64,000 nucleotides of DNA from Stereum hirsutum FP-91666 SS1 (Eukaryota; Basidiomycota; Agaricomycetes; Russulales; Stereaceae). Numbering within the stretch: position 1 is the first letter of the stretch; each line of letters opens with the position of its first letter. Below, one piece after another: positions 12,799 to 22,892 of this stretch. Location: assembly GCF_000264905.1 (NCBI RefSeq), contig NW_006763134.1:282916-346915 (forward strand), written 5' to 3'. The translations under genes were made by a program, and so were the position numbers. Below the pieces are notes generated by a model. That model made no database searches, had not been told where the DNA came from, and was given only the letters and a program-made list of their open reading frames with translations.

Positions 12799-14140
12799 AT
12801 GGGGCAACACACGTCGAGTCTCTTGAGCCAATCTCTGCCTCCAAAGTCTCGCTTCACCGAGGACGACATACCCGACCTCACAGGACGTGTCGCCATCGTC
12901 ACCGGCGGTACGTACACTCGCATCCCTTTTGTTACCAGAGACGTTCGAACTGACGCGCATCTATTCCCCCAGGAAACACGGGTATAGGTAAAGAAACCGT
13001 CCGTGCCCTCTTGTCTCACAATGCGACAGTATATCTTGCCGCTCGCTCCGAATCCAAGGCGAAGGAAGCTATACGTGATCTTTCCATAAAGACGGGTGGG
13101 AAGGAGGCGATATTCCTGGAGTTGGATTTGGCGGAGTTGGCGAGCGTGAAGAGGGCGGTCAAGGTCTTCAGCTCACGAGAAACGGAGCTTCACATGCTCT
13201 TCAACAATGGGTGCGTCTATTACTTCCTCGTCCCGAGTGAAACATCATGAGCTCACACGGTGGTGACATGCCTCAGGGGTGTTATGTGGCCCGATGTCTC
13301 TTTGCTCACCAAGGACGGCTACGATCTCCAATGGGGCACGAACGTTATAGGACATTACCTCCTCACGAAGCTCCTCATCCCATCGCTCCAAGAAGGAGCA
13401 AAGTCATCCCCAGATAAGCACGCCCGCGTCGTGTTCACGTCATCCTCCGCCGCATATTTCGATACCATCCACTGGGATACATTTAAGCCTTCGCAGGAGA
13501 GAGACAAGCTCGGGACGTACGGACTGTACGCTCAGAGTAAACATGTACGTCTTCCGTTACACTGCATCCATGATGATCCTTAGACTCCATTACTCACCTG
13601 CGTGTTCGGCGGTCGGTACGTAGGGAAATGTAGTAATCGCGAACGAGTTTGCGAGACGATATGCCAAGGATGGGATCGTCACGACTTCGTGCAATCCGGG
13701 CAATCTGAAGTCAGACCTCCAGAGGCATCTCAACCCAATCTCCCACTTCTTGCTCGTGCGTCGTCCTCCATATATCTCCCAGTCTTCTGTCACTCACAAT
13801 GAGCTGGTCCTCCTACTCGGTTGTGCTTACGATTTCTGGTCGTCGTCGACTCTTCATAGAACCTCATACTCTACCCAGTCCAATACGGTGCCCTCACGCA
13901 GCTATGGGCCGCGACGTCTCCAGACACAGTGGATCTGAACGGAAAAGTACGTCTCGCTTACTCGTACATTCATAACCTTAGCCTTCCTCCTTCTGCTTGA
14001 GCTGACATGATGTGTGCGTTCAACAGTTCCTCATCCCATGGGCACGTGTCGGCGAGTGTAGGGCGGAGGCCTACGACCCTGAAGTCGGACGGAGGCTGTG
14101 GGAGTATTTGGAGGAGGAAACGAAGGTCCAGCAGGAGTGA
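12799..14140 (+). CDS. Short-chain dehydrogenase/reductase (SDR, retinol-dehydrogenase-like)
   Basis: NAD(P)-dependent oxidoreductase of the classical SDR fold; the substrate is unknown. Six exons (12799-12907, 12973-13210, 13277-13544, 13624-13755, 13860-13946, 14027-14140) join exactly to 315 residues. The nucleotide-binding motif TGGNTGIG spans the first intron at about residue 36. The adenine-ribose acidic patch is LELDLAELASV, the structural motif is NNGG, and the active-site pair is YxxxK in YGLYAQSK with the upstream serine run FTSSSAA. After the catalytic lysine comes CNPGNLKSDL, typical of the WW-domain-oxidoreductase and retinol dehydrogenase type. The C-terminus (about residues 263-315) is short and has no membrane segment. 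It stands alone, divergent from the Par32-like gene. Confidence 0.93.
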
Positions 14141-14491
14141 TGTCCAGATGATGTTTTTATGTGATTCATGTACGCATTGCTTGTTTGTGCTGTCGGTATC
14201 TCCCTGTAGGTAGTGGATGCTTGGACGCATTAATTATTCTCAAGGCAGTCGCAGGATGATGACCGATGTGTCCACGACATTCAGTCCAAAGAGATTCAAG
14301 GAACGGAAGAAAGGTGGAGTAAAGGCCGAGTCGATTGTTAATATGTTTGCCACACGAAGTGAAGAAGAAGACACCGGATGCTCTGGAGGGGCAGAATTCT
14401 TGCGGTGAACGCGCTAAGTATCTAGATCAAGAGGCAGGGGAAAAGACTATCGAGAAATACATGTTTTGCCTTCGACATCCCCAATTCTGCG
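14141..14491. other. Convergent intergenic spacer
   Basis: This 351-bp spacer lies between the 3' end of the dehydrogenase and the 3' end of the first BTB gene. Nothing recognisable was seen. Confidence 0.6.
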
Positions 14492-15568
14492 TCATGTCTG
14501 TAACTGTTCCCAACTCCCCAGCTGACAGAACGATGGCAGAGATTCCCACATATGCTTCTGAACCCTCGTCCGCCTGCTGGCCAAAATCCGCTCACAGTCC
14601 TTGCACACCTCCATGATGCTGAGGTGATCGCGGAAGGAGAAGAAGCATCTACCATCTAGGTATGTCGGGTTTTGGCAGCAAAGGTCTTGCCATGATAAAC
14701 AATCCAGAAATTCGGCGATACAAGTATCGATATCGAGGAATGCCGTTCGTGGACGAGTATCCCGCGCGATTTCGGCGACCCTGGCAGACCAGGCTTCCTG
14801 AAAGCCGGCCAAAGAGCGGTATGCCTCTGGAGATAACTTGGCGAGCGTGCCCGTATTTTCGTTCTTGATCCCATCGATGAGTTGTGTCGGCTTCATAGTC
14901 GAACATAGATAGTAGGCAGCGGGGAGGATTGCCGGAATATCGCACTCTAGTCCAATGTTGACCCCAAGGATGCCGTTGTTGAAGTCCGTGATCAAAAGCT
15001 CCCGGCGTGTATCAGAGAGAAATTCGGTGAGGGTCGAAGGGTAAAGGACCCTCAGATGAGCGATAATTTCTTGTCGGAGGAGGGAAAACATGTATTTCGT
15101 GGACATGCGGAGAAGACTGGTTATTTCATCGAAGGTGAGGGTCGCCAGATCTTTGGCGAAGCTATGGTGCAAGATGAACGTCAGTATGCGTGAATGAAGA
15201 GCGACGGACGAACAGGGATCTTACTATCTATCCACAATACACATCAAAAGACGACGTATATCCGCCGGACTATCGTGAACGACGATCAAAGGACATCCTT
15301 CGTATGTCTCTTCAGAGTCAGACGTGCTGCAGACTGAGAACATGTCCTGGAAGACCTCGCATCGCTGCGATAGAAGGCCCTTGTAGAATCGAAACCCGAT
15401 CCGTTGAGATTCTGTCTCGCAGACTAGGATGACGTTGCCATCTTCTATCCAGACATTTTTGTCTTTCTCAAGACTGAGAGGACGATGTTCTTTTTGCGAG
15501 GGTCCGAATGAGCCTGTGTCATCAAGCTCTCGGCGGCGTTTCTGCGGCGGATTCGTATCTGACTCCAT
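14492..15568 (-). CDS. BTB/POZ-domain protein, tandem copy 1
   Basis: Two exons (15568-15225, 15161-14492) join to 337 residues. A basic N-terminus (KRRREL) is followed by a BTB fold at about residues 30-130, with the motif VWIEDGNVILVCE and the helix region LLSQRCEVFQDMF. Then EETYEGCPLIVVHDS leads into the intron. The C-terminal half has the family-typical ILGVNIGLECDIPAILPAAY and ends with a CxxC (VCKDCE). The other two copies show two CxxC pairs; here the first is replaced by irregular cysteines. BTB proteins of this kind are numerous in Agaricomycetes and may act as CUL3 adaptors or in protein assembly, but no function can be assigned. It belongs to a three-gene tandem array on the same strand. 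Confidence 0.87.
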
Positions 15569-16187
15569 GAAGTTCAGTGAGCTGTGCTAGGGTAATAGAT
15601 AAGGTCTCTTCGAAGGCAATACAAGTAACGATTGTATTACAAGCTATTTACCTCGGCGACAGCAAAGAGGAGCTTTGAAACCCTTGTCGGTGTCACAAAG
15701 CCCAAACCCTAACCCTAGCCTTCATCGCGTGGCCGTCACAATTCTCACGCCACAATTTTGAGTCACCACGATGATTCAGGATGAACTCTCGATCTTCAAA
15801 TTGGTTTGTGACTTGATCATAATGCTCCCTCATCACACATTCACCCACCGAGGAAACCCTGCTGACAGGAATGAAATTGTGCGCATTCTCCTAGCCACAA
15901 AACAGTACAACTCAGTAGTCACGAAGGTATATAACATACCCCAAAAAAGAAGAGGGGGCCTTGGCTAATGGACAAAACTCGCGCAATGGATATATACACG
16001 GTGGGTATGGATCAAAAGAACCTATATCAGATACCAAGACGTCAGAACAGCCTCATCGTGCAGGAAAGAACGGAGATGGATCACAATTTACAAATGGTAT
16101 CCAGAAAGGTGGCCGGAACCAATGCTAATAACGAAATTCAGCAAGACCGTACTTTAGAATCGTATGCTAGGGTGAGGCTTACCGAGT
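15569..16187. other. Spacer between tandem BTB genes, with a short telomere-like motif
   Basis: No gene was seen. The stretch ccctaaccctag at 15707-15718 matches two units of the fungal telomere repeat (TTAGGG on the other strand). Two adjoining plus-strand open frames (15771-16261) have no domain and no good splice context. Confidence 0.55.
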
Positions 16188-17188
16188 TCATTCACCACGA
16201 GCGACAAGGTCTATGGCCTTCTGCCACACAGAACGCCGGACATCCTCATGGACCCCCCTGATTTTTTCTCGACACTGAGTACAAAGATGACTATCATCCA
16301 GATCTTGCCCCAGGAAGAAACAATGCTCTGGATGCATGTATACCGCAACATTCCTCGTCACAGTAAAAACACAATATACAGCACAAGTCGAACAAAACTG
16401 ATATCCTGCGAGAATGTAGTTTACGATATCTGAGGCGAGCAGGCTACTCATGCATCCCCGGAACCATAGAGAGTTGTGATAGAAACTCGTGCTCGAGAAC
16501 TCGACAAGCTCTGTGTCACCGGTATCAGGTTGTATGAAGGAGAGCCCAGAGTGATTATCTGTGGGGCTCATCCTTGAGCAGATGTAATATGATGTGGGTA
16601 GGATGGAGGGGATGTCGCACTCGAGTGCTAGGTTGACACCACTGATACCATTGAAGTCAGGCGGGAGGAGGGATTTTCGGTGCTCGGATCGATAGTCATC
16701 AAGCCTCGAGGAGTATAATTTTTCGAGGAAGGGAACGATTTCGTCACGGAGCGATGGAAAGACGTACTTCGTCGACAGACGAAGGAGGCTCCCGAGCTCA
16801 CTTAGGCTAAGCTTCGTTATGTCTTTTGCGTAGTGACTGCAGGTAGGAGAGAATCAGTCTCAGCTTCCGCATGTCAAGTAAGACATTACACTCACTTTCG
16901 ATATATGATCACTTTTAGGAATCGACGCATATCAACCGGCTTGTCGTGCACGACAACCAGAGGGCAGCCCTCGTAGGTCTCTTCATCCTCCAGTGGCGCG
17001 CAGACAACGAACATGTCCTTGAACACTTCACAGTGCGCAGCTAAAATGCTCCGGTGCACTCGAAAAATGGTCGATTCGCAGGCGAGAACGACATTGCCGT
17101 CCTCAAGCCAAACCTCTCGGTCGCGCTTCAGCTCGGCGTCCGATTCCCTTCGGCGCTTCTGATTAGGAGCAGTCTCATTCGGAGCCAT
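16188..17188 (-). CDS. BTB/POZ-domain protein, tandem copy 2
   Basis: Two exons (17188-16896, 16836-16188) join to 313 residues. The BTB domain is at about residues 22-125: VWLEDGNVVLACE, FRVHRSILAAHCEVFKDMF, then YEGCPLVVVHDKPVDMRRFL. The intron interrupts the same codon position as in the two neighbours. The C-terminal part contains FNGISGVNLALECDIPSI and two CxxC pairs, FCSTC and LCTQC, about 45 residues apart, which could bind zinc. It is closer to copy 3 than to copy 1 by eye (shared RVHxSILAAHC, DMRRFLK and IYRK). The function is unknown. Confidence 0.88.
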
Positions 17189-17578
17189 GCTAGTTCAGAA
17201 CTATCCGATTGTGCTGTATGGGACCTTCATAAGTTCTCGTAATAATTCAGTGGTATGAGTACTCACCAGTGTCCGCTTCGTATGAAGACAATGGAGGGAA
17301 AGAGGACACTGTTACGATCAAGTTATGATCTCGCCACCAAAATGCGGAGTTCAAAATATTTCGGCAACTGCCAATATTCTTGTGTCACCTCGCATTTTTG
17401 ACGGCTAAAGGATATTGTACAGTGAAGTGTGGTTTGACCATCGTCCTCGTTTGACAAGCGAACTCCAACATCTCTTATCATTACCTGCGCTTTCAAGTCT
17501 AATACCAAGACTGACGGTATGTATTCACGAATTTTGCAAGCAATTTCACGGATGTTAGATTCGTTACACTAAGGAGAC
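17189..17578. other. Spacer between BTB copies 2 and 3
   Basis: 390 bp containing the promoter of copy 2 and the 3' flank of copy 3. Nothing else was recognised. Confidence 0.6.
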
Positions 17579-18589
17579 CTACCCCTCCCAACCTGACTGT
17601 CCACAACAGCCGGGAAGAGTTGACCATATCGTATCCTGAAGGTCTCCATATACTAGTTTAGTAGTATCCCAGCAAGTAGGGCAGAGGCTGGTATCTGATG
17701 GCGAATAAGGAGTGGGGACGATAGATAGAAAATCAAAGTCAATGCTGGTGAAGGAGCCCAATGCATGTATAACGTGGTGAAATCCAGCTCTGTTGGCATT
17801 ACATGTCGAGCAGAAGTGAAAGCCCGATATAATCTTGCCGTGTACAAGAGGATGTACAAGGCTTTCCATAGCAACCTGAAACCTTAAGAAATCTCCAAAG
17901 TAATGCTTGTCCAAGAATTCAACAAGCTCAGGCTCCCCGGTATCGGGGGGAGTGTATATGATACCGTCGTGTAGGAAATTTTTAGCGCGAGCCCCCGAAC
18001 AAACGTAATATGCCGCAGGGACGATGAAGGGAATGTCACACTGGCGTCCCAGGTTAACGCCAGTGATGCCATTGAAGTCAAGCGGGAGAAGTTTCCTTCG
18101 ACGTTGGGACTGGTAGGTTTCCAGGGTCAACGGGAATAAAATCTTGAGATGTGATATGATCTCCTCTCTGAGCGACGGGCAGGAGTATTTGGTAGATAAC
18201 CGGAGAATACTACTGAGCTCACTCAGGCTGAGCTTCGCGACATCTCGTGCGTAGCTGATAGTGCACAGAATCAGAATCTCTGCGTAGCAAGGTGATGGAT
18301 AGTGTACTCACTTTCGGTATATGACTGCTTTGAGAAACCGACGCATATCAAGCGGCTTGTCGTGCATGACGATCAATGGGCAACCCTCATAGTTCTCCTC
18401 GTGCTCTGGCGGCGCGTAAACTGCGAACATATCCTGGAAGACTCCGCAGTGTGCTGCTAGAATGCTCTTATGGACGCGGAATACGATTGACTGGCAGGCT
18501 AGGACGACACTGCCGTCCTCTAGCCAGACGTCCGTATCGCGTGTCAGTCGACACAACTCAGTCGGCGAAGAAGTCTGGTCGTCGTTCAT
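17579..18589 (-). CDS. BTB/POZ-domain protein, tandem copy 3
   Basis: Two exons (18589-18312, 18254-17579) join to 317 residues. The BTB fold covers about residues 17-118 (VWLEDGSVVLACQ, FRVHKSILAAHCGVFQDMF, YEGCPLIVMHDKPLDMRRFL). The C-terminal half carries FNGITGVNLGRQCDIPFI, then FCSTC and LCPTC pairs about 45 residues apart. The intron is at the same codon as in copies 1 and 2. It is divergent from the HCNGP-like gene, with only 272 bp between the two start codons, so the two may share a promoter region. Confidence 0.88.
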
Positions 18590-18861
18590 TGTCAGGGTCG
18601 CGCGCTGTGTGTATAATGTTAGTCTTGATCAAATAATGCTAAGGACTTGGATGGATACTTACCACAAATCTGAAGTGCTCAAGTGGGTGGAGAGAAGACG
18701 TTCATCCTGTCGCCACCATAATTGTGCGGAAGATCTGAGTTCGAAGTACGTCGGCGTATTCCGCATGATGCACTGTGGCACCGTTGTGTGATGCCTGCCA
18801 GTTTACCTCTGTTTACCTCTACCATTTCTTCCTTTTCCTCTATCTCGAGCGCACAATCGAG

Positions 18862-20570
18862 ATGAACGGTAAGTGCCAAAATATCTTTTTATGTTACTTG
18901 GGATATTCACCGCTTCTTTGTATTTCAGGTCTAGTTTCCTATGACGAGGACTCACAATCCGACTCTGAGCAACCGACGCAAAGTTCTCATACAAAAGCAC
19001 GTACAAGGACAGTCGTAAACCGAGCGGAGGACACGAACAGAGCACAAAATATCAAACCATCTGATGTGAGAATCTTAAATCGCAGGCTATACACGCACCG
19101 TTTCCCTCTTTCTCGCTCCCCTCTTTCTCTCTACGCCAGGACTCGATGCTGAAGGCCGGAATTGACGTTCCTTCAGAACGTACGTTTCCATCGTTCTCTC
19201 CTGCTTTTGCGTTAACTCACCACGTGTTGGGATATATGGTAGCAAGACGAACGAAATCGACCGCGATGACAGCTTCGAGTTCCACAAGTTCGAATCCGAA
19301 CATCGTCATCCGACGTCCAGCACATCCCAAGCCCCATGCTCGTGCCCACATAAGCGCTTCCGAAGACCTGGATGCCCCTTCAACCGTGCAGTTCTCAAGG
19401 GTCTCTGCTACTTCCTCGGCTCAAGCTGGGTCTTCGGCCACAACATCAGATGCTGGTCACCCAATGGACCAGGATAGACCAGCGCCATCGGACGAACTTA
19501 TACGTATCCGCCAGCTCCTTCGTCCGCCTGAGATTGTGGCCACAGCAGATTGGGGTATACCTCCAGCAAGTACTGAGCCCTGTGATCCTGCTATAGAGGT
19601 GTGTTTGTTCTCTATAGTATCTGTGCCATGAAGCCGATTAACACCGCGCTTACGTGTAGACCAAGTTGGCTCAATTCCACGCACTCAAACGCGATCCGAA
19701 CCAACAAAAACATTTCAATGACTCCCTCATGTCGAATCGATCATTCCGGAACCCACATCTCTACGCCAAGCTCGTCGAATTCGTGGACGTGGACGAGACA
19801 GTATCGAACTTTGCGACGACAAGGAGCACCGACAGCACCGCCGACGGTGGACGTTTTGTACCGACGTGGGACGCAGAGGACGAAAGAGATTTGAAGGATG
19901 ACTGGTTTGCGGACTCAATCGGTGCGTTCTGTTTATCTGCATTGCCCAAGCTCCGACTAGCGAGGGCTAATGCTGGGCTCCATAACCTTATTACGCGTTG
20001 CCACATACTGCTTGCGAACTTCTGCGCTTACACTACGGGGATGTATACTGGTTGCTCTGTGATTTATTTGCTATCTGCGTCATACGCTGCACCGTTGTGG
20101 CCTTCCATCGTGTATACCTCTTTGGCTCCTTGCTTCCTCCTGACTTTGCTCCCTGTATAACACCCTCTCGCCCTTACGGTCCCCGGATTCCCGCCACAGC
20201 CGCTTACCAGAAAACGCGCTCCGAGCAGCAAGAAGCAGCCAAAGCAGCGGGCTCCCAACGCTCCAAAATCGACTTCACGACTTCCTCACGTCCTCCGCCT
20301 CCTCCACCGCCACCCGCCGGCCCTCGCGGAAGTGGCGCGAACCCATATTCCCAGGGCAATTCCGCCGGTGGTGTGAACCCGTATGTGGCTGGACAATCCC
20401 AAAATCGAGGCGCGAGTCATGGAGGTGCGTTAGGAGGTGGGCGGAGGAGTCGCTATGGGACGGGTGCTGGTGGTGATTTGGGCGATCAGGGATGGAATGA
20501 TAGGAATGTGGGTGGTGGGGGTGGTGACTCGGAGGGAAGAGCACACAAGAGGAGTCGGTGGGGCGGGTGA
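18862..20570 (+). CDS. HCNGP-like protein (SAP30BP family), splicing/transcription-associated nuclear factor
   Basis: The family includes human SAP30BP/HCNGP, a nuclear protein tied to transcriptional repression and pre-mRNA splicing. Six exons (18862-18868, 18929-19065, 19140-19179, 19243-19598, 19660-19921, 20200-20570) join exactly to 390 residues. The first exon is only 7 nt and gives MNG, continuing as [13 protein letters not shown], the conserved N-terminal signature. The HCNGP core lies in exons 4 and 5: RQLLRPPE, then [20 protein letters not shown] (compare the mammalian pattern of xxxFRNPxxYEKL) and a tail region ending DDWFADSIG. The C-terminus is Gly/Pro-rich, ending HKRSRWGG. The last intron (278 nt) is unusually long for this window, and an additional exon inside it is possible. 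It is convergent with the DNAJC17-like gene. Confidence 0.88.
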
Positions 20571-20806
20571 ATGGTAACGAGCGGGCATGCATGACACAGG
20601 TGAAGAGGCTGATACGCTCTCGGATTTCTTGTCTTTGTTCTCTATGCATGTTTTTGCCTCCGTAGCTGGGTATGGGAGAGCCTCGGTCTCCCCGAATACA
20701 GTTGGCCTTGTGGTGTAAGAGACACATTGAGATCACTATCTCCACAAGACGATGAGACAGTCAATTCGCAGAGCGAACACAAGCAAAGCCTTATAAGTAT
20801 ATAGCT

Positions 20807-22254
20807 TCATTCGTTCTCCTCCTGTTCTCTAATTTCCCTTTCTATCCGTTCCCGTTCGGCCTGCCGAAGTCTCATGAGCGTTACAGACTCGAAATCCACG
20901 CTTCGTGGTGGGGGTGCTGCTTTGGGAAGTGGCGTTGGGGTTGCGGCGTCGGTGACGGAGAATGAAAAGGAAGGTGTTGATGAGAAGTCGGGCTATACAT
21001 TAAGGAAGACAACGATTAGGCGGTGTTAGCGGAGACGTCTGAGTAGACTGCAAAGGGAACATACATGAGTCGAGGACTTCGATCCTGTTGGAAAGATTTG
21101 TTCTGTCCGTGGCGGCAACGAAGCCGTTCCATTACTTCTGTTTCCTGTAGACGACTTATCCTCGCCACCACCACTTGCACCATCTCCCCCATCTCCACTT
21201 CCTAGCATCCTCCTCTTCCTCAGCCATGCTAGCACCGGTGGTTCATGTCCGCCCGCCCATCCTACATCTACATCACCTAATCCCTTATCCTTCCTCCCTG
21301 CTGCACATAACACTTTAAACGCGTCGCCTATCTTCTTGAACGGAACCAATGCGGTGGCCTTCTTTGGCGGTTTATGGGGTGCATTCTTGGGAGGATTTGA
21401 GCGGATGACTATGGAATCGGAGTCGACAGGACCAAAGGTCGTTGATAGGAAGTCGGCAAGGGCGGAGGGTGTCGTAAGTGTTGGGTGCGTTGACAGAGGA
21501 TACTTCAGACGGATGGTGGTGTCAAGAGCACCTAACAAATCGTCGAGTAAATGAATGAGTCTCATGAGCAATCTAGTATGTGACGAGCTACTCACCCAAT
21601 GCAGGCGGCTCATTCTCCTCCCTCTCCTTCTGTGCAAATTTTTCCGCCTCCTCCTCCCTCTCCTTCAACTCCTTCTCCCTCTCTTCCCTCATCCTCCTCC
21701 CCTCCTCCTTAATTCTCTCCGCCTCCTGCATCATATTTCTCTCTTCCTTCATCTTCTCAGTCTTGGCCTTCTTAAACGCGAGTTCTCGTTCCTCGAGCTC
21801 GCGAACCATATCTTTCCGTTTGGCATCGTAGTTGGCGTAGCGCGCTTGCCGCTGCTCTTTGACACGAAGCTTGGCATCAAGGGCAAGACGACGGAGTGGA
21901 TCGAGAAGAAGCTCGTAGGCTTGATTGAAAGCATGAAATTGCCTTGCTATATTTTACGAATGAAGCCATTCGGTCAGCAGTTCGAACTAACTCATACGCA
22001 AGACTAGTATGAGTATTGAGGAATAGCACGCACCAGCGTCGGGATTACCACGATTCTAGAGAGCATGAAACGTAACATTTAAGTACACTTCTCCTTACGA
22101 AATTTACGAGGCTACCAATGCGAGCACGTACTCTGTCAGGATGGACCTTCCTTGATCCCTGTCGATATGCTGTAGATATTTCGGCGTCTGTGGCGGACAT
22201 GGGGACCGCCAAGAGCTCGTATGGATTGACTTGTTCTTCATCTGTACTTGACAT
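20807..22254 (-). CDS. DNAJC17/Cwf23-like spliceosomal J-protein
   Basis: J-domain plus RRM co-chaperone; the fission yeast homologue Cwf23 is a spliceosome component. Five exons (22254-22132, 22055-22034, 21946-21596, 21531-21065, 20992-20807) join to 382 residues; exon 2 is only 22 nt. The J domain is at about residues 8-75: NPYELLAVPMSATDAEI, the essential HPD in KVHPDR, then FHAFNQAYELLLDP. A long charged coiled coil (KEERNMMQEAERIKEEGRR) follows at about 100-165. The RRM-like region is at about 170-270 (TIRLKYPL, STTFGPVDSDSIVIR, ALVPFKKIGDAFKVL). The C-terminus has the family signature DFESVTLMRLRQAERE. The stop (TGA) is at 20807-20809. Confidence 0.92.
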
Positions 22255-22892
22255 GGTACTTGTATTCTGATGAAGTCTGTGCGGAAAGAGGGTAGCGCAA
22301 AGGTAGAGAGGAAGGCGGGGTAATGTGGCCCAAGTAACGGTTGAGAGTAAGATGAAGACGTGTGGCACCGCTTGTTTGGGGTGTTACGTATACGGAGGTT
22401 GCCGAACTTTTCTGACGGCGAATTTGCAACTTGTCTTTCGTGCTTTCCTTCCTGACTTCCTCTCACGCTCTGTCGAATTCTGTTGTATATCATCGATTCT
22501 TGTCAGAGCCTCACTATAATGCGAACGCGACTCACCCCTGATCTTAAGTTAGCCTATGTTTACGCTTCGGGAGCCCGTCCAGCGAGCTCGCCGGGCTAAC
22601 TTGGCCCCAACTTCTTCCCAAGGACTTCATTGAATCATTCGATTAAGTTCATGTGGCGTGTGGCGTCTACTATCACGGTGTATGTATAGCTGCATTTGGT
22701 TGCATGAATCGTCGCCTGTGAAACCCCTTACACCCTCCTGACTGTCTGGGGTGCCAGTCTTAGCGCCAACTCAGCGACATCAAGTGTAAGCGAGGAGACC
22801 GCGACTCCATAAGGCTCCAACGCCTCCTCAGCTATCACCTTGCACCTTTATCTCAGCTCCTTGTTCTCATTGGAGAAAGCTACCAGGACAAG
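22255..22892. other. Divergent intergenic region between the DNAJC17-like gene and a P450
   Basis: 638 bp containing both promoters. No further gene was seen. Confidence 0.6.

Noticed and set aside
15771..16261. Two adjoining plus-strand frames between BTB copies 1 and 2
   Set aside because: They are short, overlap the 3' coding end of BTB copy 2 and have no recognisable protein similarity.
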